A DNA stretch of 64,000 nucleotides from Methanosphaera sp. (GTDB lineage Archaea; Methanobacteriota; Methanobacteria; Methanobacteriales; Methanobacteriaceae): the NCBI RefSeq assembly GCF_022768985.1, contig NZ_JALEKL010000004.1:62001-126000 (forward strand), given 5' to 3'. The notes below the pieces were generated by a model. The model worked only from the letters and a program-made list of their open reading frames with translations, ran no database searches and was not told the origin of the DNA. This document shows positions 48,398 to 58,141 of the stretch, piece by piece (positions within the stretch are counted from its first letter, which is position 1; each line of letters begins with the position of its first letter). The position numbers and the translations under genes were made by a program.

Positions 48398-49012
48398 ATG
48401 GGAATGTATTTTCGAAACTTTAAAAATACAGATGATGTAGATAAAATTGCAGGTTGGATCTATGAAACAGATGAAATAGAATTTAATTATCTTTTCTCAA
48501 ACGATGAAATCAGGGCAAAAACAGCACTTGGACGTTTAATTAGAAGTGATCATATAAATCCATATCATAGAAACTTTATAATGGTTGCAGCAGATGATAG
48601 GACAGATGAAATAATGGGTGTTGCAATAGCATATAAGGGCTCACAGGTATCATTAAAGGAGAAATACAGGGCATTAATTAAGACGGAATGTACAGATAAT
48701 ATTTCAATTGCAGGATATTTTATGATAGGAGAACTATTTACACTTGCAATAGATGATGAAGACTACTACCTTGGAAATTTATATGTAGATGAAAAATACA
48801 GACATATGCATCTTGGATCAAAACTAGTAAATAAGGTAAAAGAAAATGCAAAACTACTAAATTGTAACAATATCACACTTGATGTAGTCTACAATAAGCC
48901 ATATCTATTAAAGTTCTATGAAAAGCTTGACTTTATTGAAGATGGAATGAATTATCATAAAATACTATCAAAAGAATATGGATGTTATGCAATGAAACAT
49001 CCACTAAAATAG
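48398..49012 (+). CDS. GNAT-family N-acetyltransferase (tandem copy 2)
   Basis: 204 residues and colinear with copy 1 (MYFRNFKNTDDVDKIAGWIY; LGNLYVDEKYRHMHLGSKLV; LKFYEKLDFIEDGMNYHKI). About half the residues look identical, so the duplication is not recent. AAAGGAGG precedes the ATG and the gap to copy 1 is 39 bases, so both are in one transcript. Divergence in the middle region (residues about 85-115) suggests different acceptors. Confidence 0.87.
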   Translation: MGMYFRNFKNTDDVDKIAGWIYETDEIEFNYLFSNDEIRAKTALGRLIRSDHINPYHRNFIMVAADDRTDEIMGVAIAYKGSQVSLKEKYRALIKTECTDNISIAGYFMIGELFTLAIDDEDYYLGNLYVDEKYRHMHLGSKLVNKVKENAKLLNCNNITLDVVYNKPYLLKFYEKLDFIEDGMNYHKILSKEYGCYAMKHPLK

Positions 49013-49115
49013 ATGATATTATAATTTAAAAATTTTAAAGTATTAAAAAGTATATAACTAACTATTAACATTTAAAAAAAAGAATAAATATTATGAAAAA
49101 AAGGATGTAATTTTC

Positions 49116-49748
49116 ATGGAAAAAGTTGAAAATATTGGAATAATACTAGGAAAACAAAGAGATTCAAATGCATACATTATAGATGATATACTAATAGATC
49201 CTGGAAGTGGAGAAAATATCAACTACTTAGTTGAATCTATAGAAGACTCAGGTATGAGTATGGATGATATAAATAAGATTGTAAATACACACTGCCATTT
49301 TGATCATATTGGTGCTGATAAATATCTTCAAGATACATATGGATATGAAATCTACATGCATCCACTAGATAAACAAACAGTACTATCAAAAGATGCAGAT
49401 GCTACTGTTGCATCATCATTTGGATGTGAAGTACCAGATCTTGAAATTAAAGATCTAAATGAAGATGACATGATTGGAGATTTTAAGGTAATTCACACAC
49501 CAGGACATACACATGGTGGAATCTGTCTTTATGATGGAGAAAACCTAATAAGTGGAGATACACTCTTTAGTGGTGGAAACTTTGGAAGAACAGATCTGCC
49601 AACAGGAAGTATTGATGATATGAAAAAGTCAATTCTTAAATTATCAGAACTTGACATAGATAGATTATATCCAGGACATGGAGCATATGCAATATCTGCT
49701 GTTCGTGAACAAATAGAACTTACAGTAATGATAGCATCAAGATTATAG
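49116..49748 (+). CDS. Metallo-beta-lactamase-fold hydrolase (glyoxalase II-like)
   Basis: 210 residues. Metal-binding motif NTHCHFDHIGADKYL (HxHxDH, about 55-69), second His in HTPGHTHGGICLYDGENLIS (about 130), Asp in SGDTLFSGGNFGRTDLPTG (about 147) and last His in LYPGHGAYA (about 190). The layout is that of small glyoxalase II-like thioester hydrolases. The substrate is unknown; methanogens lack glutathione, so true glyoxalase II is unlikely. Confidence 0.87.
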   Translation: MEKVENIGIILGKQRDSNAYIIDDILIDPGSGENINYLVESIEDSGMSMDDINKIVNTHCHFDHIGADKYLQDTYGYEIYMHPLDKQTVLSKDADATVASSFGCEVPDLEIKDLNEDDMIGDFKVIHTPGHTHGGICLYDGENLISGDTLFSGGNFGRTDLPTGSIDDMKKSILKLSELDIDRLYPGHGAYAISAVREQIELTVMIASRL

Positions 49749-49836
49749 AAAAAAAGAAAATAATTTATAGAAAAAAATAGATTTTATTTGGGGGATGAAT
49801 CTTTCAATAGTAATTCTCCAAAAAAGTCTTACTTTC

Positions 49837-50520
49837 TTATATAAAGCCTATAAGACCTGTTTTATTAAAGAACTTCTTAACCTTTTTAAAGTCACTTTTT
49901 TTAAGAAGAATCGTTGCAATATCACCCTTTTGGAGAACAATATCGTTTGTTGCAATAAGTTCACGGTCAGTTTCTCTCTGGTAGTATTGTATTATTATAA
50001 AGTTTTCAGCAGGACTTATTTCACCTATTTTTTTTCCAATTAATCTTTTTGAAATAATAGGTATGTTAATAATTTCATAGTCTTCTTTTCCCTTTGTTGG
50101 AAGTTCAATAGTATTTGGTCTTATAATTCGTCTTTGAATATCCATACATGTTGCAAGTTCAGGACTTACCACCTCATTTAATCCTAATTTTTTAAACATC
50201 TTAATATGTGATGGATTTTCAGTTCTAGCAACAACCTTTTCAACACCACATTCCTGGGCAATAACACTTATTAGTAGATTTACCTCATCTGTACTTGTTG
50301 CTGCAACAACAATATCAGCATTCTCAATTCCTGCCTTTAGTAGAACTTTCTTATTTGTAGCATTACCTTTAACAATTTCAACATCACTATATTTCTTCAT
50401 TTGTTCAAGTCTTTGCTGGTTACTGTCAACTATTGTGATGTTATAGTCACTATTTTTTCTAAGACGTATGATCAGACGATTACCTACACGACCTCCACCT
50501 ATTATTATAATATTTTTCAT
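49837..50520 (-). CDS. trkA: TrkA-type potassium uptake regulator
   Basis: Cytoplasmic NAD(H)-binding gating subunit for a Trk/Ktr potassium channel. RCK-N domain: IIIIGGGRVGNRLIIRLRK (Rossmann GxGxxG) and TIVDSNQQRLEQMKK, followed by VVAATSTDEVNLLISVIA. RCK-C domain from about residue 140 (IPIISKRLIGKKIGEI; DIVLQKGDIATILLKKSD). 227 residues. A TrkH/KtrB pore gene is not adjacent in this window. Confidence 0.92.
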   Translation of the reverse strand: MKNIIIIGGGRVGNRLIIRLRKNSDYNITIVDSNQQRLEQMKKYSDVEIVKGNATNKKVLLKAGIENADIVVAATSTDEVNLLISVIAQECGVEKVVARTENPSHIKMFKKLGLNEVVSPELATCMDIQRRIIRPNTIELPTKGKEDYEIINIPIISKRLIGKKIGEISPAENFIIIQYYQRETDRELIATNDIVLQKGDIATILLKKSDFKKVKKFFNKTGLIGFI

Positions 50521-50720
50521 CTAATCATCATCCTCCCATAATTTTTTTAAGTTATATTTTTTGTTAAAAGTATTTCGCATACTATGAAATTTTTCTTAAT
50601 TAATATAAGTTTTAATAAAGAATTAATATATAATTATATAATATTAATTAATATAATAATTTATTACAAAAAAAAATTAATAGGAAAAATAAAGTCCTTA
50701 TAAATAGGATTTAGATATTT

Positions 50721-51749
50721 ATGAATTATAAAAAAATATTTGCCTTATTTATGGTTGGAGTGGTAATACTACTTGCAATGATAGGATTTATAGGTCCAGA
50801 TGAGATAGTATTAGCATTAAAGTCAGCTAATATGAAGTATGTACTTATTGCTGTTTTAATTCAAATTTTTTTATTAGTATTATGGGCAGTACGTTGGAGT
50901 ATTATATCAAAAAGTCTTGATATTAAACATAGAAAACTACCACTTTTTGCTATGACACTTCTTGGTCTTACAGTAAATGAAATAACACCAAGTGGACGTG
51001 CTGGTGGAGAACCAGTAAGAGCATATCTTCTTGGTAAAGAAAGTGGAGAACCATTTAAGAAGACTTTTGCATCAGTAATGGGAGATAAGATATTTGACAC
51101 ATTTCCATTTGCAATACTTGCAGTAGTTGCACTGTTATATCTTATATTTACAATAAAATTAAGTGAATCAATTACAGCAACACTTATTGGAATTCTTATA
51201 ATCTTTATAGCACTTCTTGCAATTATTATCTATGCATGTATAAATGAAAACTTTGCAAATAGAATAATACGAGGAATATTTTCAATAGGACGCAGATTAT
51301 TTTCACGTAATCTTGATGTTTATGAAAAAAGAGTTCTTGATGCTGTTGGTGAATTTCAGGAAAATCTACGTTTATTAATGGCAGATCGTAATGTATTTAT
51401 TGCATCATGTGTTATATCATTCCTTTCATGGTTTTTAGAACTTGTACGTGTTTACTTTGTATTTCTTGCATTTGGAACAGAAGTATCTCTTGGTATGATA
51501 GCTTCAGTATTTTTAGTATCAACACTTGTAGGTATGATACCAACACTTCCTGGTGGAGTAGGTGCAATTGATGGTGTGATGATTCTTATTTATTCAGTTG
51601 CAGGAATTTCACCATTTGTAAGTACAGCATCAACACTTATTGAAAGATTAATTTCATTCTGGTTTGTTGCAATACTTGGACTTCTTACACTTCCATACTT
51701 TGGAACAAAAGTACTTGATGAGGTAAACTTTGGAGATGAAGAAAAATAA
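50721..51749 (+). CDS. Flippase-like membrane protein (UPF0104/AglD-type, LPG synthase TM fold)
   Basis: 342 residues with about eight hydrophobic helices. The motif GLTVNEITPSGRAGGEPVRAYLLG (positions about 78-101, given here in parts: EITPSGRAGGEPVRAY) and the late GMIPTLPGGVGAIDGVMILIYS block (PTLPGGVGAIDGVM) are characteristic of this family, which includes the transmembrane part of lysylphosphatidylglycerol synthases and dolichol-phosphate-sugar related proteins. In archaea it is tied to lipid-linked glycan handling. The ribosome binding site is weak. Confidence 0.85.
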   Translation: MNYKKIFALFMVGVVILLAMIGFIGPDEIVLALKSANMKYVLIAVLIQIFLLVLWAVRWSIISKSLDIKHRKLPLFAMTLLGLTVNEITPSGRAGGEPVRAYLLGKESGEPFKKTFASVMGDKIFDTFPFAILAVVALLYLIFTIKLSESITATLIGILIIFIALLAIIIYACINENFANRIIRGIFSIGRRLFSRNLDVYEKRVLDAVGEFQENLRLLMADRNVFIASCVISFLSWFLELVRVYFVFLAFGTEVSLGMIASVFLVSTLVGMIPTLPGGVGAIDGVMILIYSVAGISPFVSTASTLIERLISFWFVAILGLLTLPYFGTKVLDEVNFGDEEK

Positions 51750-51773
51750 CAAATAACCACCCAAAATATTTTC

Positions 51774-51815
51774 ATTATCCACACCCCCTTTTTTTATTAG
51801 GGATGGTGTGATAAT
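51774..51815 (+). terminator. Strong hairpin plus T-run after the flippase-like gene
   Basis: ATTATC-CACACC-CCC (51774-51788) pairs with GGG-AT-GGTGTG-ATAAT (about 51800-51815) across a T-rich loop, followed by CTTTTTTT. It is 25 bases behind the stop codon and is the clearest hairpin terminator in the window. Confidence 0.7.
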
Positions 51816-51872
51816 CTTTTTTTAAAGAAAAAATAATAATAATCAAATAATTTTAGGGAGATTTAGATATTT

Positions 51873-52754
51873 ATGACAAAAACAATAGTAGATGACACAT
51901 ATGCAGAAGCATTTTCAACAAAAGCTGCACATCTTCTAATAACAGCTCAAACAAAAGAACTTGCACATATTGCAGCTGTAGAAGCAACAGGATATGCAAC
52001 ATCATTTATTGGATGTTCAGCAGAAGCAGGAATTGACAGATTCATGTCAGAAGATGAAACACCAGATAACAGACCTGGATATTCAATTATTATCTGTCAA
52101 AATAAGACAAAACAACTTGAAGATGAACTACTTAACAGAATTGGTCAATGTGTACTAACAGCACCAACAACAGCTGTATTTAATCTTATTGATGATTCAG
52201 ATAAAACAACAAATCTTGGATTTAAGTTATCATTCTTTGCTGATGGATATCAAAGTAAAGATGAATTATATAACAAAGACATCTATAGAATTCCTGTAAT
52301 GTCAGGTGACTTTATAATTGAAGAATCATTTGGAATTGTTGAAGCTGTAGCTGGTGGAAATCTTTTCATCATGGCAAAAACACAAGATGCAGCACTCAGG
52401 GCTGCACAAAAAGCAGTAGAAGCAATTGGTAATGTTGAAGGTACAATCACACCATTTCCGGGAGGAATTGTAGCATCAGGATCAAAAGTAGGATCAAATA
52501 AGTATGACTTTATGGATGCAACAACAAATGAAAAATACTGTCCAACACTAAAAGATAAAGTAGAAACACAACTACCAGATGATGTAGAAGGAGTTTATGA
52601 AATAGTATTTGATGCACTTACATTTGATGCAATAAAACAGGCAACAAGTGATGCTATCGATGCAATTATGGAAGTTGAAGATGTTGTAAAAATTTCAGCA
52701 GGAAACTATGGTGGAAATCTAGGAAAATATAAAATAAATCTTATAGATGAATAA
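51873..52754 (+). CDS. ftr: Formylmethanofuran:tetrahydromethanopterin formyltransferase (Ftr)
   Basis: Transfers the formyl group from formylmethanofuran to tetrahydromethanopterin, the second step of CO2 reduction in methanogenesis. 293 residues. VDDTYAEAFSTKAAHLLITA at the N-terminus, VEATGYATSFIGCSAEAGID, RPGYSIIICQNKTKQLEDEL, NRIGQCVLTAPTTAVFN and TITPFPGGIVASGSKVGSNKY match Ftr throughout. GGGAGAT precedes the ATG. It could be the main enzyme or the FtrII-like paralogue that some Methanobacteriales carry. If this is Methanosphaera, which reduces methanol with H2 and cannot use CO2 for methanogenesis, its role would be anabolic or reversed. Confidence 0.9.
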   Translation: MTKTIVDDTYAEAFSTKAAHLLITAQTKELAHIAAVEATGYATSFIGCSAEAGIDRFMSEDETPDNRPGYSIIICQNKTKQLEDELLNRIGQCVLTAPTTAVFNLIDDSDKTTNLGFKLSFFADGYQSKDELYNKDIYRIPVMSGDFIIEESFGIVEAVAGGNLFIMAKTQDAALRAAQKAVEAIGNVEGTITPFPGGIVASGSKVGSNKYDFMDATTNEKYCPTLKDKVETQLPDDVEGVYEIVFDALTFDAIKQATSDAIDAIMEVEDVVKISAGNYGGNLGKYKINLIDE

Positions 52755-52934
52755 GATTATAGGTAGAATTTCATCAATTAACACTCACCACCACCCCTTT
52801 AATTCTTTTTTTTAATACAATATTTTCTTTGAAGATGTCTAACTGTTCTTTTATTATTAAAAATTTAATATCATATAAAATTTAAAACTATCAAGTAATA
52901 ACTAAAATTAAATAAATGGGGAGTAATTTTTTCT

Positions 52935-54404
52935 ATGAAAGACATACTAACACCAACACAGATGAGAGCTGTAGATGAAAATACACAATACAATCACCTT
53001 CCAACAATAGCATTAATGGAAAATGCAGGAGCACAAATTGCAAATTATATTATAGCAAACTATCCTGATAAAAAAAGAGTATCAATCTATGCAGGAGTAG
53101 GAGGAAATGGAGGAGATGGATTTGTAGTAGCACGACATCTTCTAAATCATAACTACAAAGTACGCCTATTTTTCCTATCAAAGCCTGAAAATATAAAAAA
53201 TCAGGACACATATACAAACTGGCAGGTAATAGATGTAATATCAAAAACAGATAAAAACTTAAAACTATTTAAGATAACAGATTCATCACAACTAAAACCT
53301 GACAACTCAGATATAATAGTAGATGCAATTCTTGGAACAGGAATAAATTCAAAACTAAGACAGCCAGTATCAGCAGCAGTAGATGTTATAAACTATTCAC
53401 CAGCAATAGTAATATCTGTTGATGTACCATCAGGACTAAATCCAGAAGATGGCTCAATGGCAGATAAACAAGTAATACCACACACAACACTAACACTACA
53501 CAAGATGAAAACAGGACTAGATGTGGCAGATACATCAAAAACAGGAAGTATCGAAGTGTTAGATATTGGAATTCCAAAAGCATCACAACTATATACAGGA
53601 AGTGGAGATCTACTAAAAATAGAAAAATCAAAAAGAGATTCTCATAAAAATGATAATGGATCAATACTAATTGTAGGATCAAATCCAGACTATATTGGAG
53701 CTGTAGTATTTGCAGCAAATGCAGCACTATCACAACACATCGACCTTGTATATATTATAGCACCAGAAAAATCAGCACAGATAATAAAACAATACAATCC
53801 AAGCTTTATTGTAAGATCAACACCTGGTGATATACTAACACCTGATGCATTTAATTTAATTAATGAGTTAGTAGATAAAGTAGATGCAATACTACTAGGA
53901 TCAGGTGCAGGAGTTGATATGAAAACTGGTGAATTATTTACACAGATCATAAAGTCAACACAAAAACCAGTAGTACTTGATGCTGATGCACTAAAAGTTG
54001 TAGATGTAGAAGATGCAAGATGTGAAAATATTACAATAACACCACATGTACGTGAATTTGAAACATTTTTTGATGTAAAACTTCCAAAAGACTTTGATGA
54101 AAAAGTAGAACAAGTTAGAAAACTATCATGTGAATATGATATAACAATACTTCTTAAGGGAGTTGTTGATATAATAGCAACAAATGATGATTTTAAACTT
54201 AATTCTACAGGAAATAGTGGTATGACAATGGGTGGTACAGGTGATGTGCTTGCAGGACTTATGACAGCATTAATTACAAAAACACCAACACCATACGATG
54301 CAGCATACATAGCAGCATATCTCCTGGGAAGTGCTGCAGATAAGGCAAAAAAGGAATATGGTGACAACTACCAGATGGATGATATATTTAAATTCCTAAA
54401 ATAA
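52935..54404 (+). CDS. nnr: Bifunctional NAD(P)HX epimerase/dehydratase
   Basis: Repairs hydrated NADH and NADPH. Residues about 1-210 are the YjeF N-type epimerase (MRAVDENTQYNHLPTIALME, GVGGNGGDGFVVARHLLNHN, VSVDVPSGLNPEDGS). Residues about 220-489 are the ribokinase-like ADP/ATP-dependent dehydratase (GSILIVGSNPDYIGAVVFAA; NSGMTMGGTGDVLAGLMTAL, the NxGTGDVLAG anion-hole motif). 489 residues, normal for the fused form. GGGGAG precedes the ATG. Confidence 0.95.
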   Translation: MKDILTPTQMRAVDENTQYNHLPTIALMENAGAQIANYIIANYPDKKRVSIYAGVGGNGGDGFVVARHLLNHNYKVRLFFLSKPENIKNQDTYTNWQVIDVISKTDKNLKLFKITDSSQLKPDNSDIIVDAILGTGINSKLRQPVSAAVDVINYSPAIVISVDVPSGLNPEDGSMADKQVIPHTTLTLHKMKTGLDVADTSKTGSIEVLDIGIPKASQLYTGSGDLLKIEKSKRDSHKNDNGSILIVGSNPDYIGAVVFAANAALSQHIDLVYIIAPEKSAQIIKQYNPSFIVRSTPGDILTPDAFNLINELVDKVDAILLGSGAGVDMKTGELFTQIIKSTQKPVVLDADALKVVDVEDARCENITITPHVREFETFFDVKLPKDFDEKVEQVRKLSCEYDITILLKGVVDIIATNDDFKLNSTGNSGMTMGGTGDVLAGLMTALITKTPTPYDAAYIAAYLLGSAADKAKKEYGDNYQMDDIFKFLK

Positions 54405-54455
54405 ATAATAAGAAAAAAGAATAGAAAAATTTGGTGTTGAAGAGGGGAGGATTTC

Positions 54456-54704
54456 TTATATTACAAGTGATATAAGAACTAGAAGTACAACTCCTAGAAC
54501 TCCTCCAAATCCTGATATTGACATTGTAATTATGTTAACTGGAACATAAATTCCAGGCAGAAGATTGATAATAAAAAGAAATATCCACCCTGTAATAAGA
54601 TGAGTGATAATTTTAACAATCACACCACCATATTGCTGGAGAAACCTAATTACAACAGCTGCTATTAGAAATATAATAACAAGACTAAATATTGTATCAA
54701 ACAT
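54456..54704 (-). CDS. BofA-like small membrane protein
   Basis: 82 residues, two or three hydrophobic helices. FLQQYGGVIVKIITHLITGW and IFLFIINLLPGIYVPVNIIT with SGFGGVLGVVLLVLISLV follow the pattern of BofA/SigmaK-processing regulator family proteins (internal GWxxLxxINL and GxxGVxxL elements), which occur in Methanobacteriales though the archaea do not sporulate. GGGGAG precedes the ATG. The role in archaea is unknown; convergent with nnr. Confidence 0.7.
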   Translation of the reverse strand: MFDTIFSLVIIFLIAAVVIRFLQQYGGVIVKIITHLITGWIFLFIINLLPGIYVPVNIITMSISGFGGVLGVVLLVLISLVI

Positions 54705-54916
54705 TTTATTTTTAATCTCCCCACTAACTTTTATTTTTTAATATGTTATGTTTTCATCATCCCACTTTTTAGGATTTCTATAATATTAATATTTCGCTTT
54801 TTTCATAGAAATAAATTTTAATATATCACTTTTTCAATAAAACATTAACTATATTTTTATATTTTATTGCACAAACTATTATTTAAAATAATATAAATTG
54901 ATATGGAGTGTTTAAT

Positions 54917-55483
54917 TTGGGTTCACTTAGATATATATTATTTGAAACATTAATAGGAGAAATAGCAGTAGTATGGAGAAGTTCTGATGAAATACTAAAA
55001 CAGGTAATTCTACCAGATATTGAAACTGGAAGATATAATTATGCAAAAAATAATTATAGTGGACTGTTATATGAATCAGATCCAAGTGACTATATACAAG
55101 ATGTAATTGAAGCAATAAAAGATATAATACTTGGAGCAGATGTAAAATTTAGTCTTGACCAGATGGACTTTACAGAGCTAACAGACTTCCAAAGACTAGT
55201 TTTAGAAAAACAATTTGAAATACCACATGCAAAAGTTACAACATATAAAGATCTTGCAAAACTTATAGGACATGATAAAAGTGCAAGACCTGTAGCTAAT
55301 GCTTTAGCTGCAAATCCATTTCCTCTAATAATACCATGTCATAGAACATTAAGATCAGACTGGAAGATAGGAGGATATTGTGGAACAAACGATGGAAGAT
55401 TTAAGAAATTAATACTTGAAAATGAAGGTGTTGAATTTCAAAATAATGTAGCAAAAAGAAAGTATCATTACCCAAAACAATGA
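54917..55483 (+). CDS. ogt: Methylated-DNA-protein-cysteine methyltransferase (Ogt)
   Basis: Suicide repair of O6-alkylguanine. 188 residues. Active site is PLIIPCHRTLRSDWKIGGY with the acceptor Cys in PCHR, preceded by the helix-turn-helix KVTTYKDLAKLIGHDKSARPVANALAANP region (TYKDLAKLIG visible). The start is TTG 54917, eight bases after GGAG; the in-frame GTG at 54908 overlaps that site. It is the last gene of the conserved chromosome before the accessory region. Confidence 0.93.
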   Translation: MGSLRYILFETLIGEIAVVWRSSDEILKQVILPDIETGRYNYAKNNYSGLLYESDPSDYIQDVIEAIKDIILGADVKFSLDQMDFTELTDFQRLVLEKQFEIPHAKVTTYKDLAKLIGHDKSARPVANALAANPFPLIIPCHRTLRSDWKIGGYCGTNDGRFKKLILENEGVEFQNNVAKRKYHYPKQ

Positions 55484-56491
55484 ATTCTTTCTTTATTTTT
55501 CCTACTTTTTCACACACCACACCTAACTTTAAAACTTATTTTTTTTTATAGACTAAATATTAATACATTTAAAAAATAGAAATGTAATATAGTTAATAAG
55601 AAAAAAACTATTTTTTTAACTTAAAATTTAATTAGCAAAAAAAAAGGATTACTAATTTTAAAATAGATATGAGGGAAATAGTTTTTTATCATTTTTTGGA
55701 AAAATATTTATTTTTTGATTTATTCATTTACATAAAATATTGGGAGGCTTTATTATATGATGTAATGACTTAATGGTGTGGGTACATCTTAAAAAAATAA
55801 CTTTTATAATCTCGTAAATTGTATTTTAAGAACATATAATTTAATATAATGTGATATTGTATATTTAAAATTAGATATTTATGTTATTGTCTATTATCCA
55901 TCTTTAAATAGTTATGTTGATGTATGTTGGAGTTATGGGTTGTTTCCTTTATGTGCTTATCAAATAAGTTAATAATTAATTAAATAGTTATATGGTGGTT
56001 ATAGCTTTGATATAGACTTAATACCATTTTTCTTTTTTTGTAAGCAATGATTAGTATGGTAATGTTGTTGGCAGACATAAATTTTTATATATTGTAGATG
56101 TTTGAGCTTAATAAAATCTCTCAATATATCTCTTTTTAAATGGTTTTATTAGTTATTTAACTAAGTATTTGGTAATAATTACTTTTGATAACATTATATT
56201 GTGCTTAATTACTAAATTCGGCTGATATATGATTATTTTGTAATTTTGTTATGTGTTTGTTAGATTTTTGTTATTGGCTCTATGGTCTTCAATAGCTAAA
56301 ATAAGTCTTTATATTGCTTGGTTGGGATTTGGATTTTGGACTTTAACATCTAACAAAATTAATACAGATCTTTATATTAATAGCTGTTCTGTTTCATTTT
56401 CACAAAAATAGGTATTATATGTATAATGTAATAATATGTTATTTTGTTATATTGATTATTTAATTATTGATTTAATGGCTTGGTTGTTGAT
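55484..56491. other. 1-kb non-coding stretch at the left border of the accessory region
   Basis: No credible gene on either strand. A GGGAGG near 55743 is followed by ATGATG and an immediate TAA (about 55758-55766), so a ribosome binding site is left without a reading frame. Two TCTTTATATT blocks (near 56309 and 56370) look like promoter elements or a short direct repeat. Base composition is slightly G/T-rich on the plus strand compared with the gene-dense chromosome to the left. It may include the left junction of an integrated element and decayed sequence. Confidence 0.45.
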
Positions 56492-58129
56492 TTAAAGGTT
56501 TGTCAGTTCTTCAAATGTTATTTCAAATCCTCGTGTATTTCCTCTGTTGGTGTGTATTGTTTTGGATGATATGTTGTCTGTTGGTATATTTATTTCGTTT
56601 AATATGGATATGTAGTCCATATTTTCACCGACTATTTGGCTGACTTCTTTTTCAAAACCTTTTTTATTTATAACAAAGGATGTATTTGTGTTTCTATAGT
56701 ATAACCAGTTAATCTCACCATTATTTGCACAGCTAATAAAGTCTCCTATTGTATAATTGATGTTATATGGTTTGTAGTGTATGGAGCTGAATAGTTTGTT
56801 TAGTCCATTTCTTATTGTTGTGCATTTGTCTTGGCTGAAATCATCTGTTGATTCTTGTATTTCGTATACTGATGGATTAAATTCTTCTTCTACATCATTG
56901 GCAATTTGTTTTAATATTTTGATTGTTAGTGTTTCTAAGTTGTTAAGTTCTTCGGATTTTGATTCAATATATGGTATTATTTTATCGGCAAATGCTCTTC
57001 CAAGATGTCTTAATGCTTTTAGGGGTGAATCTTCATACTCGGGTGAATATTTATTTTCAAATTCAATAGCTTCGTTATCAGTTACTTTCATGCTTGATGG
57101 ATAATAGCTAATATGATACCGTCGAGTTATGAAATTTTTAAATTCTTCGTATTCGTTCATTGTAAATATTGGTAATCCTAATGCCAAATAGTCTATTGTA
57201 ATTTGTGTGTTGCTTTTATCCTTTGTTGAACGGGTATCTTTGTTGTATATGCACCGTTTCATTGGGTCTTGCATATCTTCTCTAGATATTAGTGTATATG
57301 CTTCATCTATAATGGCTGGAAGTGTACTTTCTTCTAGTCTGCTTCCAAATACTGATGTGGTTGATACTGCTTTTTCTCTGTCTTGTGGTGTGGAGTATAT
57401 CCAAGAGAAGTTTAAGCAACTTCCTGTTTTGTTGGTTTTTGGAGAACCAGTTAGTATTAATCCATATAATCCTTTTGTTTTTCCTATTTCTTTTAAACAC
57501 CATGAGAATGGAGACCATAACATAAATCGCAGTAATGTGCAGTCATTGTCAATAGCTGAATCTCTTGTATTAAGTAAATCATTAATTAATTTAATACTTT
57601 CTTTAACTTGTTCTTTACTGGTTTTTAGTCCATTGATTAATGTATTTTCGATTACTTTACCATCTTTTAGGAAGAATCCTTCTTTAAATACTCGTGTTTC
57701 GGTTTGTATAAAATCTTTGCCTTTAATTTCTTTATTGTGGCAATGTATGAATATTTCGTTGATTAATTTTTTAATATCTTTTGTATCATATACAAATAGT
57801 CTTTCTGCTTCGAGTTTTTTGATTAATTCCTCAAAAGTTACATCTTCTATGCTTTTGTCTGCATCATAAAGAACATCATAGTATTTAATACTATACACTG
57901 GTTCAAATAGTTCCAATGTGTCTTTAGTTATTATTATTTGCTTGATGTATAATTTAGCAATTAACTCGTCTTCTTTTTTGCCTTTTTTAAATTTTGTTAT
58001 ATACATTCCATCTTTCTTTTGATATGTGTTTTTTGTTAAGTTGAACCGTTTAGGTTCTTCCAATTCGGATAATTTATCTGATATTGGTGTTTTATCCTTT
58101 TTATTTTTAGATTTGATATCTTTAATCAT
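56492..58129 (-). CDS. P-loop ATPase, probable replicative helicase of a mobile element
   Basis: 545 residues. Walker A-like ILTGSPKTNKTGSCL (about 228-242, with Asn where the usual Gly-Lys-Thr Gly is) and Walker B-like TLPAIIDEAYTLI (about 272) define a P-loop NTPase. The arginine-containing FITRRYHISYYPSS near 340 may be sensor or finger. The C-terminal 130 residues are winged-helix-like (NINYTIGDFISCANNGEINW). The layout recalls DUF927/D5-type primase-helicases of archaeal viruses and plasmids. GGTGAT places the start at ATG 58129. I infer replication of an integrated element; sequence alone does not prove helicase activity. Confidence 0.68.
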   Translation of the reverse strand: MIKDIKSKNKKDKTPISDKLSELEEPKRFNLTKNTYQKKDGMYITKFKKGKKEDELIAKLYIKQIIITKDTLELFEPVYSIKYYDVLYDADKSIEDVTFEELIKKLEAERLFVYDTKDIKKLINEIFIHCHNKEIKGKDFIQTETRVFKEGFFLKDGKVIENTLINGLKTSKEQVKESIKLINDLLNTRDSAIDNDCTLLRFMLWSPFSWCLKEIGKTKGLYGLILTGSPKTNKTGSCLNFSWIYSTPQDREKAVSTTSVFGSRLEESTLPAIIDEAYTLISREDMQDPMKRCIYNKDTRSTKDKSNTQITIDYLALGLPIFTMNEYEEFKNFITRRYHISYYPSSMKVTDNEAIEFENKYSPEYEDSPLKALRHLGRAFADKIIPYIESKSEELNNLETLTIKILKQIANDVEEEFNPSVYEIQESTDDFSQDKCTTIRNGLNKLFSSIHYKPYNINYTIGDFISCANNGEINWLYYRNTNTSFVINKKGFEKEVSQIVGENMDYISILNEINIPTDNISSKTIHTNRGNTRGFEITFEELTNL

Positions 58130-58141
58130 AATTATCACCAT

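Noticed and set aside
53690-54367. 225-codon frame opposite nnr
   Set aside because: Antisense shadow of a well conserved gene, no ribosome binding site and no protein signature.
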